Positions 16,436 to 26,293 of a stretch of 64,000 bases of DNA are shown here, piece by piece. Under the pieces are notes generated by a model. That model was not told where the DNA came from. It saw nothing but the letters and a program-made list of their open reading frames with translations, and made no database searches. This DNA is from Pseudomonas fulva NBRC 16637 = DSM 17717 (GTDB lineage Bacteria; Pseudomonadota; Gammaproteobacteria; Pseudomonadales; Pseudomonadaceae). The position numbers and the translations under genes are program-made. The DNA is taken from contig NZ_BBIQ01000008.1 of assembly GCF_000730565.1 (NCBI RefSeq), positions 62,001-126,000 of the forward strand, given 5' to 3'. How positions within the stretch are numbered: the first letter of the stretch is position 1; the number at the start of each line of letters is the position of its first letter.

Positions 16436-19282
16436 ATGGATAAGACCTACCAGCCGCACGCCATCGAAACTTCCTGGTACAACACCTGGGAAGCCGAAAA
16501 CTATTTCGCTCCACAAGGTGCAGGCGAGTCCTACACCATCATGATTCCGCCGCCGAACGTGACCGGCAGCCTGCACATGGGCCATGGTTTCAACAACGCG
16601 ATCATGGATGCCCTGATCCGCTTCCGCCGCATGCAGGGTCGCGACACCCTCTGGCAGCCTGGTACCGACCACGCGGGCATCGCCACGCAGATGCTGGTCG
16701 AGCGCCAGCTTGAAGCCAAGGGCCTGAACCGTCATGACCTGGGCCGCGAACAGTTCCTGGAAAAAATCTGGGAGTGGAAAGACCAGTCGGGCGGCAACAT
16801 CAGCCGGCAGATTCGTCGGCTCGGCTCCTCCGTGGACTGGAGCCGCGAGCGCTTCACCATGGACGATGGCCTGTCCGAAGCGGTCAAGGAAGCGTTCGTG
16901 CGCCTGCATGAAGACGGCCTGATCTACCGGGGCAAGCGCCTGGTCAACTGGGATACCAAGCTGCACACCGCCATTTCCGATCTGGAAGTCGAGAGCCACG
17001 ACGAGAAAGGCCACCTGTGGAACCTGCGCTACCCGCTGGCCGACGGTGCCACCACCGCCGAGGGGCTGGATTACCTTGTGGTCGCCACCACGCGTCCGGA
17101 AACCCTGCTGGGTGACGCTGCCGTCGCGGTCAACCCCACCGACGAACGCTACCAGGCCCTGATCGGCAAGTTCGTCGAGTTGCCGCTGGTTGGCCGTCGC
17201 ATCCCTATCGTTGCCGATGACTACTGCGACCCTGAGTTCGGCACCGGTTGCGTCAAGATCACCCCGGCCCACGACTTCAACGACTATGAAGTCGGCAAGC
17301 GTCATAACCTGCCGCTGCTGAACATTTTCGACAAGAATGCCGTGGTGCTGCCAGCAGCCCAGGCATTCAACCTCGATGGTTCGCTCAATGACCAGGTAGA
17401 CACCGCCCTGCCGTCCCAGTACGCCGGCCTCGATCGCTTCGTTGCACGTAAGCAGATCGTTGCCGACCTGGAGGCTCAGGGCCTGCTGGTCGGCATCGAC
17501 GACCATGCCTTGAAAGTGCCCAAGGGCGACCGCTCGGGCACCATCATCGAACCGTGGCTGACCGACCAGTGGTACGTTTCCACCAAGCCGCTGGCCGAGC
17601 CTGCCATCGCTGCGGTCGAGGATGGCCGTATCCAGTTCGTGCCCAAGCAGTACGAGAACATGTACTTCTCCTGGATGCGCGACATTCAGGATTGGTGCAT
17701 CAGCCGGCAGCTGTGGTGGGGCCATCGCATCCCGGCCTGGTACGACGAGGCGGGCCGGGTCTATGTCGGGCGCAACGAGGAGGAAGTGCGCAGCAAGCAC
17801 GGCCTCGGCGCGGACGTGAACCTGCGCCAGGATGACGACGTGCTCGACACCTGGTTCAGCTCGGGCCTGTGGACCTTCTCAACCCTGGGCTGGCCGGAGC
17901 AAACGGAGTTCCTCAAGAAATTCCACTCCACCGATGTGCTGGTCACCGGCTTCGACATCATCTTCTTCTGGGTTGCGCGCATGATCATGTTGACCATGCA
18001 CCTGATCAAGAACGAGGACGGCACGCCCCAGGTTCCGTTCAAGACCGTGTACGTGCACGGCCTGGTGCGTGACGGCCAGGGCCAGAAGATGTCCAAGTCC
18101 AAGGGCAACGTGCTGGACCCACTGGACATCGTCGACGGCATCACCCTCGATGCCTTGCTGGAGAAACGCACCAGCGGCATGATGCAGCCCAAGCTGGCCG
18201 AGAAGATCGCCAAGCAGACCAAGGCCGAGTTCCCCGAGGGTATCGCCAGCTACGGTACCGACGCCCTGCGTTTCACGTTCTGCTCCTTGGCCTCGACCGG
18301 TCGCGACATCAAGTTCGACATGGGCCGCGTCGAAGGCTATCGCAACTTCTGCAACAAGATCTGGAACGCCGCCCGCTACGTGCTGGACAAGGGTGAGGAC
18401 TGTGGGCAGAACGGCGAGGCCTACGAGCTGTCGCTGGCCGACCGCTGGATCATCTCGCAGCTGCAGCGCACCGAAGCTGAAGTGACCCGTCAGCTCGAAC
18501 AGTTCCGCTTCGACCTGGCCAGCCAGGCGCTGTACGAATTCATCTGGAACCAGTACTGCGACTGGTACCTTGAGCTTTCCAAGCCAGTGTTGTGGGATGA
18601 GCAGGCCCCTGTGGAACGCGCCCGTGGCACGCGCCGCACCCTGGTTCGCGTGCTGGAGGTGGCACTGCGCCTGGCCCACCCGTTTATGCCGTTCATCACC
18701 GAGGAAATCTGGCAGCGCATTGCACCGTTGGCCGGCGTCGAAGGCAAGACCATCATGCTGCAGCCCTGGCCTCAGGCCAATGACGCCCGCATCGACGTGG
18801 CCGCCGAAGGCGACATCGAGTGGCTCAAGGAGCTGATGGTCGGCTTGCGCAACATTCGCGCTGAAATGAACATCGGCCCTGGCAAACCCCTGCCGCTGTT
18901 CCTGAAGAACGCCAGCGCCGACGACCAGCGCCGCCTGCAGGAAAACGAAGCCTTGCTCAAGAAATTGGCCAAGGTCGAATCGTTCACCGTGCTGGGCGAC
19001 AACGACGAGGCGCCATTGTCCGCCACGGCGCTGGTGGGTGACCTTCAGGTGCTGGTACCGATGGCCGGGCTGATCGACAAAAATGCCGAACTGGCTCGCC
19101 TGAACAAGGAAATCCAGCGCCTGCAAGGCGAAGTGGCGCGCGTGGGCGGCAAGCTGTCCAACGCCGCGTTCGTCGACAAGGCACCGCCTGCCGTCATCGA
19201 GAAGGAGCGCGCCAAGCTGGCCGAGTCCGAGCAGGCGTTGGCGAACTTCACCGAGCAGCATGCGCGGATTGCAGCGCTGTAA
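16436..19282 (+). CDS. valS: Valyl-tRNA synthetase
   Basis: 948 aa class I synthetase. The HIGH-type motif is HMGH at residues 47-50 and KMSKS is at 551-555; the CP1 editing domain lies between, and the anticodon-binding domain and C-terminal coiled-coil arm ([25 protein letters not shown]) follow. The start [15 protein letters not shown] is conserved. It charges tRNA-Val and edits mischarged threonine. The 214-bp upstream gap contains a TATACT hexamer (16390-16395) that could be its -10, but no well-spaced -35 was found. Confidence 0.97.
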   Translation: MDKTYQPHAIETSWYNTWEAENYFAPQGAGESYTIMIPPPNVTGSLHMGHGFNNAIMDALIRFRRMQGRDTLWQPGTDHAGIATQMLVERQLEAKGLNRHDLGREQFLEKIWEWKDQSGGNISRQIRRLGSSVDWSRERFTMDDGLSEAVKEAFVRLHEDGLIYRGKRLVNWDTKLHTAISDLEVESHDEKGHLWNLRYPLADGATTAEGLDYLVVATTRPETLLGDAAVAVNPTDERYQALIGKFVELPLVGRRIPIVADDYCDPEFGTGCVKITPAHDFNDYEVGKRHNLPLLNIFDKNAVVLPAAQAFNLDGSLNDQVDTALPSQYAGLDRFVARKQIVADLEAQGLLVGIDDHALKVPKGDRSGTIIEPWLTDQWYVSTKPLAEPAIAAVEDGRIQFVPKQYENMYFSWMRDIQDWCISRQLWWGHRIPAWYDEAGRVYVGRNEEEVRSKHGLGADVNLRQDDDVLDTWFSSGLWTFSTLGWPEQTEFLKKFHSTDVLVTGFDIIFFWVARMIMLTMHLIKNEDGTPQVPFKTVYVHGLVRDGQGQKMSKSKGNVLDPLDIVDGITLDALLEKRTSGMMQPKLAEKIAKQTKAEFPEGIASYGTDALRFTFCSLASTGRDIKFDMGRVEGYRNFCNKIWNAARYVLDKGEDCGQNGEAYELSLADRWIISQLQRTEAEVTRQLEQFRFDLASQALYEFIWNQYCDWYLELSKPVLWDEQAPVERARGTRRTLVRVLEVALRLAHPFMPFITEEIWQRIAPLAGVEGKTIMLQPWPQANDARIDVAAEGDIEWLKELMVGLRNIRAEMNIGPGKPLPLFLKNASADDQRRLQENEALLKKLAKVESFTVLGDNDEAPLSATALVGDLQVLVPMAGLIDKNAELARLNKEIQRLQGEVARVGGKLSNAAFVDKAPPAVIEKERAKLAESEQALANFTEQHARIAAL

Positions 19283-19304
19283 CCTGACCGTGCAGTGCTG
19301 ACTG

Positions 19305-19323
19305 ACGAGGGCTCAGCCCTCGT
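19305..19323. terminator. Hairpin after valS
   Basis: ACGAGGGCT (19305-19313) and AGCCCTCGT (19315-19323) form a nearly continuous dyad 22 bp past the valS stop. No T-run; further GC-rich dyad sequence follows. Possible transcript end or stability element. Confidence 0.4.
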
Positions 19324-19410
19324 TCGCGGCCAGCCCCGGGGCAACCGGGCCGGCCGCGACCGGGCCGTCCAACGGTCTGGGGGCCAGCACCTGCAACACC
19401 GGACCCGAGC

Positions 19411-20364
19411 ATGACCCAGAGCAAACCCACCCTGCACCCGCGTAACCGCCATCAAGGGCGCTACGATTTTCCCAGCCTGATCAAGGCACACCCTGATCTG
19501 GCGCGCTTCACCCTCACCAACCCCCATGGCAAACCCAGCATCGATTTCGCCAACCCCGAAGCGGTGCGAGTGTTCAACCGTGCCCTGCTCAAGGCCCAGT
19601 ACGGGATCCAGCATTGGGACATCCCCGCCAACTACCTGTGCCCGCCGATTCCAGGTCGCGCCGACTACCTTCATGTGGCCGCCGACCTGTTGGCTGCCGA
19701 TAACGCAGGCCAGCTCCTCAAAGGCGCTCAGGTGCGCGTGCTCGACATCGGCGTGGGTGCCAACTGCATCTACCCGCTGCTGGGCCATAGCGATTACCGC
19801 TGGCGCTTTCTGGGCTCGGACATCGATCCGGTAGCATTGGCGTCGGCCAAGGCGATCATTCAGGCCAATGGCTTGGACAAGGTCATCAACCTGCGCCAGC
19901 AGAGCAACCCTGCGCATATCCTCAGCGGCCTGCTCAAGGACGACGAGCGCTTCGACCTGACCCTGTGCAACCCGCCCTTCCATGCCTCACGCGAAGAAGC
20001 CACCCGTGGCAGCCAGCGCAAATGGAAGAACCTGGGCAAACAGGACCCCAAGCGCAAGCTGCCCGTGTTGAACTTCGGTGGCCAGAACAACGAACTGTGG
20101 TGCGAAGGCGGTGAAATCCGCTTCGTCACCCAACTGATCAACGAGAGCGCGCAATACGCCAGCCAGACACTGTGGTTCACCAGCCTGGTGTCGAAGGCCA
20201 GTAACCTGCCGGCACTGGAGGCAGCCTTGAAAAAGGCGGGGGCCGCGGCTGTGCGCGTTGTCGAAATGGGCCAAGGACAGAAACAGAGCCGCATGCTCGC
20301 CTGGAGCTTCCATGACGATGCTGCGCGCCAGGCATGGCGCGCCAAGCCCATTTCACAGGCATGA
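19411..20364 (+). CDS. rlmF: 23S rRNA (adenine(1618)-N6)-methyltransferase RlmF
   Basis: 317 aa. It transfers a methyl group from SAM to A1618 of 23S rRNA. The Rossmann SAM site [14 protein letters not shown] and the amino-methyltransferase catalytic motif NPPF are present, and the N-terminal [17 protein letters not shown] matches the family. Length agrees with E. coli YbiN/RlmF. Its last bases overlap the T-tract side of the terminator that serves the converging hup gene. Confidence 0.93.
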   Translation: MTQSKPTLHPRNRHQGRYDFPSLIKAHPDLARFTLTNPHGKPSIDFANPEAVRVFNRALLKAQYGIQHWDIPANYLCPPIPGRADYLHVAADLLAADNAGQLLKGAQVRVLDIGVGANCIYPLLGHSDYRWRFLGSDIDPVALASAKAIIQANGLDKVINLRQQSNPAHILSGLLKDDERFDLTLCNPPFHASREEATRGSQRKWKNLGKQDPKRKLPVLNFGGQNNELWCEGGEIRFVTQLINESAQYASQTLWFTSLVSKASNLPALEAALKKAGAAAVRVVEMGQGQKQSRMLAWSFHDDAARQAWRAKPISQA

Positions 20365-20395
20365 AAAAACCGCGCTCGGGTAACCCGGGCGCGGT
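20364..20395 (-). terminator. Intrinsic terminator of the hup gene, overlapping the rlmF stop
   Basis: On the minus strand a 12-bp stem (20395-20384 with 20380-20369, one G-U pair) with a 3-nt loop is followed by a six-base U-tract (20369-20364). It ends hup transcripts and touches the last base of rlmF. Confidence 0.85.
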
Positions 20396-20414
20396 CAGGT
20401 CACTGCATCGACAA

Positions 20415-20696
20415 TTACTTGTTGATGGCGTCGGTCAGCACTTTGGCCGGTACGAACTTGACGACTTTCTTGGCAGCGATTTCGATGGCAGCGCCAGTCG
20501 AAGGGTTGCGGCCGGTACGGGCAGGACGCTCGGAGACTTTCAGCTTGCCGATGCCTGGCAGGGTGATTTCAGCGCCGTTTTCCAGTTGGTCGGCAACGAT
20601 CTGGCCCAGTTGCTCCAGAGCGTTCTTGGCGGTGGCTTTAGGCGCTGCGATCGATTCGGCGATGTCGGCAATCAGTTGGTCTTTGGTCAATGCCAT
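20415..20696 (-). CDS. hupN: HU-family DNA-binding protein HupN
   Basis: 93 aa, the size of HU subunits. The beta-arm signature GKLKVSERPARTGRNPSTG, which intercalates into bent DNA, is complete, followed by the C-terminal AKKVVKFVPAKVLTDAI. The arm proline is in the usual RNPSTG position. It is a nucleoid protein that bends and compacts DNA. P. putida has several HU paralogues; I assign HupN by its place between rlmF and yejK. GGAAGGAAC lies upstream of the ATG. Confidence 0.9.
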   Translation of the reverse strand: MALTKDQLIADIAESIAAPKATAKNALEQLGQIVADQLENGAEITLPGIGKLKVSERPARTGRNPSTGAAIEIAAKKVVKFVPAKVLTDAINK

Positions 20697-21068
20697 GGTG
20701 GTGTTCCTTCCCTATCAAATTCGATGGTTATGCAGCGAACGACGACGTTATCGGGCCAGCCCCGACGAGATTGGAGGGCCGCGCCAATTGGGTATGTAGA
20801 TACGCAAATCAGCGTTTGGTTCGACACGCCGAGCGCGTACTGCAGCAATGCGCCACAACAGGGGCGCAAGACGGCGCAAAACTACCACAGCAGCGGATAA
20901 ATATCCGCTGCCACCCCTGATTTAATGCAGGTTTTCAGGCCTTGATGATGAAAAGACCGCAGATTTGAGTAAAAAACCGCCAACCTGCGATTCTGCTTCG
21001 ATCCGCCCACTGAATCACCCAGCGTCTGAGGTAAACTTCAGTGCTTTTGTACCTGTCCGAGACTCCCC
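20697..21068. promoter_or_regulatory. Divergent control region of hupN and yejK with a 22-bp palindrome
   Basis: 372 bp without a gene between divergent starts. A near-perfect dyad, GCAGCGGATA (20890-20899), AA, TATCCGCTGC (20902-20911), lies about 190 bp from hupN and 160 bp from yejK. It is a candidate operator or cruciform; I do not recognise the factor. No clear promoter hexamers could be assigned. Confidence 0.45.
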
Positions 21069-22076
21069 ATGCCAATCCGACATTGCATCGTTCACCTGAT
21101 CGACAAAAAGCCCGATGGCAGCCCTGCCGTATTGCACGCACGTGACGCCGAGCTCGCGGCCTCGGACGCCATCGAGAACCTGCTAGCCGACCTCAATGAC
21201 AGCTACAACGCCAAACAAGGCAAGGCTTGGGGGTTCTTCCACAGCGAGTCCGGCGCTTATCCGCTCAGTGGCTGGCTGAAACAGTACCTAGAGCAGGAGC
21301 AGGATTTCACCGCCTTCAGCCGGCAGGCTGTGGAGCATCTGCAAAAGCTGATGGAAGAGTCCAATCTGTCCACCGGCGGGCACGTTCTGTTCGCGCATTA
21401 CCAGCAAGGCATGACCGAATACCTGGCCATCGCATTGCTGCACCACAGCGAAGGCGTTGCCGTGAACGCCGAGCTCGATGTCATGCCTTCGCGGCACCTG
21501 GACCTGGGTCAGTTGCACCTGGCAGCACGCATCAATCTTTCGGAATGGAAGAACAACCAGAACTCCAAGCAGTACATCTCGTTCATCAAAGGCAAGAACG
21601 GCAAGAAAGTCTCGGATTACTTCCGTGACTTCATCGGTTGCCAGGAAGGTGTGGACGGGCCGGGCGAGACGCGCACGCTGCTCAAGGCGTTCAGTGACTT
21701 CGTGGAAAGCGAGGACCTGCCTGAGGCCTCTGCCCGCGAAAAGACCCAGACGCTGGTGGACTACGCCACCACGCAGACCAAGTTGGGCGAACCGGTGACG
21801 CTCGAAGAACTGTCCAGCCTGATCGATGAGGATCGGCCCAAGGCGTTTTACGACCATATCCGCAACAAGGACTACGGGTTGTCACCGGAGATTCCTGCCG
21901 ATAAGCGCACCCTCAACCAGTTCCGTCGCTTCACCGGCCGTGCCGAAGGGCTGTCGATCAGTTTCGAGGCGCACCTGCTGGGCGACAAGGTGGAGTACGA
22001 CGAAGCTGCTGGCACCTTGATAATCAAAGGTTTGCCCACGACGCTCGTGGATCAGCTCAAGCGTCGCAAAGACTGA
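21069..22076 (+). CDS. yejK: Nucleoid-associated protein YejK/NdpA
   Basis: 335 aa, matching E. coli YejK (about 335). Recognisable family features are the N-terminal [20 protein letters not shown] and the middle [27 protein letters not shown]. It is a nucleoid-associated protein in E. coli, and the homologue has been linked to topoisomerase IV stimulation. No membrane or signal sequences. It is divergent from hupN, so two nucleoid proteins share one control region, which may mean coordinated expression. Confidence 0.93.
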   Translation: MPIRHCIVHLIDKKPDGSPAVLHARDAELAASDAIENLLADLNDSYNAKQGKAWGFFHSESGAYPLSGWLKQYLEQEQDFTAFSRQAVEHLQKLMEESNLSTGGHVLFAHYQQGMTEYLAIALLHHSEGVAVNAELDVMPSRHLDLGQLHLAARINLSEWKNNQNSKQYISFIKGKNGKKVSDYFRDFIGCQEGVDGPGETRTLLKAFSDFVESEDLPEASAREKTQTLVDYATTQTKLGEPVTLEELSSLIDEDRPKAFYDHIRNKDYGLSPEIPADKRTLNQFRRFTGRAEGLSISFEAHLLGDKVEYDEAAGTLIIKGLPTTLVDQLKRRKD

Positions 22077-22404
22077 CCGCACGGCATGCAGGTTCGGCGT
22101 TGTAGGAGGACACCAGTGCCTCTTTCGCCGACTTGCGCAGGCGCTTGACCAGCCTTTCCTGGCGCAAGGCTTCGCTTTTGTCTGGCCACCGCTCCATGTA
22201 GACCAGGGCCTGGGCTGGGCTGCTTTTGAAAAAGCGTGCCCCCTGGCCTTTGCGGTGCGCCTCGAAGCGCCGCCGCGGGTCATCGCTAATGCCACAGTAG
22301 AGCGCGCCATTGGCCGCCCTGACCAGGTACACATACCATGGTTTGATTACCTGATCCGGTACTCTTTCACTCACCACAACGGTTGTATCCATCATTAACT
22401 TCAT
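22057..22404 (-). CDS. GIY-YIG nuclease superfamily protein
   Basis: About 115 aa from ATG 22404; ATG codons at 22437, 22395 and 22392 are alternatives and none has a strong ribosome site. A single GIY-YIG domain is clear: [28 protein letters not shown], with catalytic Tyr and Arg, plus the downstream [15 protein letters not shown] helix. It is the YhbQ/UPF0213-like type seen as a lone domain in many bacteria, possibly acting on DNA repair or recombination structures. Its 3' end overlaps that of yejK by 20 bp, convergently. If the 22437 start is real it also overlaps the next gene. Confidence 0.85.
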   Translation of the reverse strand: MKLMMDTTVVVSERVPDQVIKPWYVYLVRAANGALYCGISDDPRRRFEAHRKGQGARFFKSSPAQALVYMERWPDKSEALRQERLVKRLRKSAKEALVSSYNAEPACRAVSLCDA

Positions 22405-22427
22405 GAGCCCACTCGACGAGGGCTCAT
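22403..22427. repeat. 8-bp inverted repeat between divergent starts
   Basis: ATGAGCCC (22403-22410) and GGGCTCAT (22420-22427) form a perfect dyad with a 9-nt centre, lying exactly between the start of the GIY-YIG gene and that of the secreted protein. It could be an operator or an mRNA 5' hairpin controlling either start. Confidence 0.4.
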
Positions 22428-22428
22428 C

Positions 22429-23301
22429 ATGCTCCATTTGCAGATTCGTTCACTGCTGGCCACTGCGGTACTCGCTGCAACTACCAGCGCACAGGCTTCG
22501 ATTGGCGCCCAGACCGCCGCCCGCATGCAGGAAAACTATAACGCCACCCCCACCCAGTGCGAGGGCAATGCCGTGCCGGCCCATGCCTGCTCCGGCGTCT
22601 TGCTGAGGTCCACGGTTCCATCTCCGTACTATCACACCTGGCATCATAGCCAGAACAGCAAGGACAAAGGTGGTGTTTCGTTTTCCTACCTGCGCAGTGA
22701 CTTGCCGACCACTGGCCTGGCCGCCGATGGTCGCAGTGGCTTCACCTTGTATCCGCTGATACAGCGACCCGCTGGATCCCTGCGCTATGAAATGCTCTGC
22801 GCATGGCCCACCGACGGCGACACCTGGGAACGTGACAACCGCGGGTGCGGCGACAATCGACAGACACCCGAACGTGAAACGGCTTGCCATGAGCAAGGCG
22901 TGCACACGGCCGAAGACTGGATCGCACGCTTCAGGCTGACCGGCGACTACAAGCGTCAATGCGCCTTCGACATACGCCGGGCGCGCATACCGGAACGCGC
23001 GGAGGCCTTCCACCAGACCCTGCGCACGCAACGGTTGTTTGCTGACGAACTGCCCTTTGTCTGGAACGAGATAGTCATCGGCGCTTGGGATGAAGCCCGC
23101 GCGGGCGAGCTGCCCATCCAGTCATTCTTTTACATCGACGGGGAGTCCGGTGCCCTCGAGCAGGCCCAGGCAGATCAGAAGGACTGGCACCGCACCCATG
23201 GCGGCTTCATACCCGTCATCAAGGTACGGCTACCCTGGCAGGCCGGCGAGCGTGCCACGTTCACCTATCACGACCGTGATCAGGCCGTTGCCGCCCCTTG
23301 A
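22429..23301 (+). CDS. Secreted halovibrin-like protein (putative NAD-glycohydrolase/ADP-ribosyltransferase family)
   Basis: 290 aa with a Sec signal peptide ([17 protein letters not shown], cleavage after about residue 25). The mature N-terminal part contains [19 protein letters not shown] and [11 protein letters not shown], which I recall from halovibrin (HvnA/HvnC)-annotated proteins of Vibrio and Pseudomonas; Vibrio fischeri halovibrins are secreted NAD+ glycohydrolases. Several cysteines suggest disulfides in the periplasm or outside. GAGGG precedes the ATG. It converges with the next gene, overlapping its end by 22 bp. Family assignment is from memory of motifs; activity is not demonstrated. 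Confidence 0.55.
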   Translation: MLHLQIRSLLATAVLAATTSAQASIGAQTAARMQENYNATPTQCEGNAVPAHACSGVLLRSTVPSPYYHTWHHSQNSKDKGGVSFSYLRSDLPTTGLAADGRSGFTLYPLIQRPAGSLRYEMLCAWPTDGDTWERDNRGCGDNRQTPERETACHEQGVHTAEDWIARFRLTGDYKRQCAFDIRRARIPERAEAFHQTLRTQRLFADELPFVWNEIVIGAWDEARAGELPIQSFFYIDGESGALEQAQADQKDWHRTHGGFIPVIKVRLPWQAGERATFTYHDRDQAVAAP

Positions 23302-23765
23302 GCGTGCTGGTACGCCCGCAAGCCCTTGAATGCCTGGTGGCGTACTTTGGCCTGTAGCCAAGGTGTCCAGCCCAGCAGCAGCCCTGGCGCACCCAGGGCC
23401 TGGCGGGACCAGGCCCACAGGTCGAAGTCGTCTTGATGCCGGTGTATCAGCCCATCGCGGATCTCGAAGCGTGCCTGGATGGTGTTGACCACGTCTCGTC
23501 CGGTCTGGGCGAAGACGTAAGTGGCAGTCCATTGCGCCGAACCACCGCGCTCATCGGCACACACGTTGTCGTAGCGCAGGGAGAAATCCTTGGCGCGCCG
23601 GGTCAGCATTCGCCACATGTCGCCGGCGTCCCTGCCACGCAGCGTGCCGAAGACCGGATCACTGAACACCACGTCATCGCTGTAACAGGCGACCATGGCC
23701 TGGGCATCAAGCCGCTGGAAGGCCTGGTAGAAACGGGTTATCAACTCGCGGTTGGCATCGCTCAT
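23280..23765 (-). CDS. NTF2-like / SnoaL-fold family protein
   Basis: 161 aa from ATG 23765 (AAGGGAAGG just upstream). The N-terminal ELITRFYQAFQRLDAQAMVACYSDDVVFSDPVFG is a typical NTF2-like opening (helix pair then the DPVF strand), and the central FEIRDGLIHRHQDDFDLWAW continues the cone-shaped fold. Such proteins are ligand-binding or small enzymes; no active-site pattern identifies a substrate. Probably cytosolic. Converges with and slightly overlaps the halovibrin-like gene. Confidence 0.85.
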   Translation of the reverse strand: MSDANRELITRFYQAFQRLDAQAMVACYSDDVVFSDPVFGTLRGRDAGDMWRMLTRRAKDFSLRYDNVCADERGGSAQWTATYVFAQTGRDVVNTIQARFEIRDGLIHRHQDDFDLWAWSRQALGAPGLLLGWTPWLQAKVRHQAFKGLRAYQHAQGAATA

Positions 23766-23840
23766 CAAAGGGCCTTCCCTTAGGTTAAAACCGCACGATA
23801 ATCCGCGTCGCGGGGTTACGCCAGTACCACCGTGAAACCA

Positions 23841-25121
23841 TCAGACCTTCTCGCTGGTGACCTGCACATGCAACGCGCGCCCTGCCCCCAGGCCAAACAC
23901 AATGGCCCCTGCACCGAGCACCGCAAACACCCAACCCAAAGCACTCCAGCCTCCGGTCAGGTCATGCACCAGGCCCACGGCGAACGGACCCATCGACGCC
24001 AGCGTATAGCCAACGCCCTGAGCCATGCTGGAGAGGTTTGCCGCCACATGCGCATCCCTTGAGCGCAGCACGATCAAGGTCAGTGCCAGGGCAAACGTGC
24101 CACCCTGGCCCAGGCCCAGCAGCACTGCCCAGCCCCACAGCCCCGACAAGGGTGCGTAAAGGCAGCCGAACAGTCCGCAAAGGGTCACCAGCATGACCAC
24201 CACGATCGCCAGGCGCTGATCACGTCCACGGGTGGCCAACCAGGGTGCCGCAAGCGAGCTGAACAGTTGCATGATCACCGACCCCGACAGCACCAGGCCC
24301 GCCTGGGTTGGGCTAAGGCCGCGGCCAATCAGGATAGAGGGCAGCCAGCCGAAGACAATGTAGGCGAGCGAGGACTGCAGGCCCATGTACAGGGTGACCT
24401 GCCATGCCAGCGGATCACGCCAAAGGCCACGCACGCGATAGGCGACCTTGTGCACGCCATGACCGTTGCGCGCCTGTGGCAGCCATACCAGCATGGCCAG
24501 CACGGCTGGTAGCATCCAGAACCCCAGTGCCGGGGCCCAGTTGTCGCCCAAGGCGTGCGCCAGCGGCACGGTCGCCCCCGCCGCCATCGCCGCCCCCAGG
24601 CACAGCGCCATGGTATAGACGCCGGTCAGCGTGCCGGCATGCTGTGGAAAGTCGCGCTTGACGATACCCGGTAGCAGTACACCGATGATGCCGATACTGG
24701 CACCGGCCAGCAGGCTGCCCAGAAACAGACCCGTCGTGCCCAGGACACTGCGCAGGACGATGCCCACCGCCAAGGTCCCCAGAATGCCCAGCACCACCCG
24801 TTCGCTGCCCAGGCGGCGCGCCAGCATGGGCGCGAGCGGCGCGAACAGGCCCAGGCACAGCACCGGCAATGTCGTCAGCAGGCCTGCCTGCGCTGCGCTG
24901 AGCCCCAGCCCGTCAGAGACCTGCCCCAGCACCGGCGCCATGCTCGACAACGCAGGGCGCAGGTTCAAGGCCACCAGTATCAGGCCGAGCAACAGCAGCC
25001 AGGGTTTGTGCCTGACCGGCGGCTGGCTCTGCACCTGCTCGTCGTCCGCCTCGGCGTCGATGAGCAACGGATCGCTGTCATGATCCACTGCTGGGGTTTT
25101 GGGCATTCTGGATTCAGGCAT
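23841..25121 (-). CDS. MFS transporter, CynX/NimT type
   Basis: 426 aa with a hydrophilic N-terminal tail of about 38 residues and then twelve predicted membrane segments. LNLRPALSSMAPVLGQV in TM1 and the LLPGIVKRDFPQHAGTLTGVYTMAL segment are hallmark sequences of the cyanate/2-nitroimidazole (CynX/NimT) family. Substrate is unknown. The start could also be the ATG five codons downstream. No regulator is adjacent. It is the last gene on the minus strand after hisC but 123 bp away, so probably a separate unit. Confidence 0.88.
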   Translation of the reverse strand: MPESRMPKTPAVDHDSDPLLIDAEADDEQVQSQPPVRHKPWLLLLGLILVALNLRPALSSMAPVLGQVSDGLGLSAAQAGLLTTLPVLCLGLFAPLAPMLARRLGSERVVLGILGTLAVGIVLRSVLGTTGLFLGSLLAGASIGIIGVLLPGIVKRDFPQHAGTLTGVYTMALCLGAAMAAGATVPLAHALGDNWAPALGFWMLPAVLAMLVWLPQARNGHGVHKVAYRVRGLWRDPLAWQVTLYMGLQSSLAYIVFGWLPSILIGRGLSPTQAGLVLSGSVIMQLFSSLAAPWLATRGRDQRLAIVVVMLVTLCGLFGCLYAPLSGLWGWAVLLGLGQGGTFALALTLIVLRSRDAHVAANLSSMAQGVGYTLASMGPFAVGLVHDLTGGWSALGWVFAVLGAGAIVFGLGAGRALHVQVTSEKV

Positions 25122-25244
25122 TGGTAACTCGTGTCAGAGGGCGAGCAAGATCAGGTGCGTCGCCTGGGCCGCACCCGTGGTTGGATAACCTCGAAACAAA
25201 GACGCACGCCATGAGCCTTGCGGGACATGGCGAACGCAGCGACG

Positions 25245-26291
25245 TCACGCCAGGGCGTCGAGCAACGCCTGATTCATTTCAGGGGTGCCAATGGTGATGC
25301 GCAGGAACTGATCGATACGCGCCTGCTTGAAGTGACGCACGATGACCCCTTGCTCGCGCAACTGCGCCGCGAGGGCAGCGGCATCGTGTCGAGGATGGCG
25401 GGCAAAGACGAAGTTGGCTGCCGATGGCAGCACCTCGAAGCCACGCGCTTGCAACTCGGCCACCAACGCTTCGCGGCTGTCGATCACTTTCTGGCAGGTC
25501 TGCTGGAAATACGCTCGATCGGCGAATGCCGCTGCTGCACCGACGATGGCGGCGCGGTCCAGTGGGTAGGAGTTGAAGCTGTTCTTGATCCGCTCCAGTG
25601 CCTCGATCAGGTCCGGATGACCTACGGCCAAGCCCACCCGCAGGCCGGCCAGGGAGCGCGATTTCGACAGGGTCTGGGTTACCAGCAGGTTGTCGTAACG
25701 GTCTACCAGGCTGATCGCCGTCTGACCGCCGAAATCGATGTAGGCCTCATCGACGACCACCACCGAATCCGGGTTCTGCTGCAAGAGTTGCTCGATGGCC
25801 TGCAACGGCATCAGGCAGCCAGTCGGCGCATTGGGGTTGGGGAAAATGATACCGGCGTTGGGCTTGCGGTAGTCCTCGACACGAATCTGGAACTGCTCGT
25901 CCAGGGGCACCTGCTCATAGGCAATGCCGTACAGCCCGCAATACACCGGATAGAAGCTGTAGCTGATGTCTGGAAACAGCAGAGGCGCATCGTGCTGGAA
26001 CAGGCCATGGAAGATGTGCGCCAGCACCTCGTCCGAGCCGTTGCCGACGAATACCTGGGCAGCGGTGATGCCGTAGTAGTCCGCGACCGCTTGCTTCAGG
26101 TGATCGCCATTGGGATCAGGGTACAGGCGCAGGCTCTCGTTGATTTCACCGCGCATGGCTTCGAGCGCCTTGGGCGACGGGCCATAGGGGTTCTCATTGG
26201 TGTTCAGCTTGACCAGGCGGGCAAGCTTGGGCTGTTCACCAGGAACATAGGGCACTAGCGCCTTGACGAAAGGGCTCCAGAATCGACTCAT
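25245..26291 (-). CDS. hisC: Histidinol-phosphate aminotransferase
   Basis: 348 aa PLP enzyme of fold type I. It converts imidazole acetol phosphate and glutamate to histidinol phosphate. The [18 protein letters not shown] substrate region, the VDEAYIDF aspartate/tyrosine motif and the PLP-lysine site [14 protein letters not shown] are present. It starts 2 bp after hisD, so hisG-hisD-hisC form a biosynthetic operon behind murA. A second hisC paralogue usually exists elsewhere in Pseudomonas genomes. Confidence 0.95.
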   Translation of the reverse strand: MSRFWSPFVKALVPYVPGEQPKLARLVKLNTNENPYGPSPKALEAMRGEINESLRLYPDPNGDHLKQAVADYYGITAAQVFVGNGSDEVLAHIFHGLFQHDAPLLFPDISYSFYPVYCGLYGIAYEQVPLDEQFQIRVEDYRKPNAGIIFPNPNAPTGCLMPLQAIEQLLQQNPDSVVVVDEAYIDFGGQTAISLVDRYDNLLVTQTLSKSRSLAGLRVGLAVGHPDLIEALERIKNSFNSYPLDRAAIVGAAAAFADRAYFQQTCQKVIDSREALVAELQARGFEVLPSAANFVFARHPRHDAAALAAQLREQGVIVRHFKQARIDQFLRITIGTPEMNQALLDALA

Positions 26292-26293
26292 GC

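Noticed and set aside
16316..17800. 494-codon antisense frame within valS
   Set aside because: Shadow of valS, whose HIGH and KMSKS motifs are intact. The same reasoning applies to other long antisense frames in gcvP, hisD, murA, gatA and tldD.
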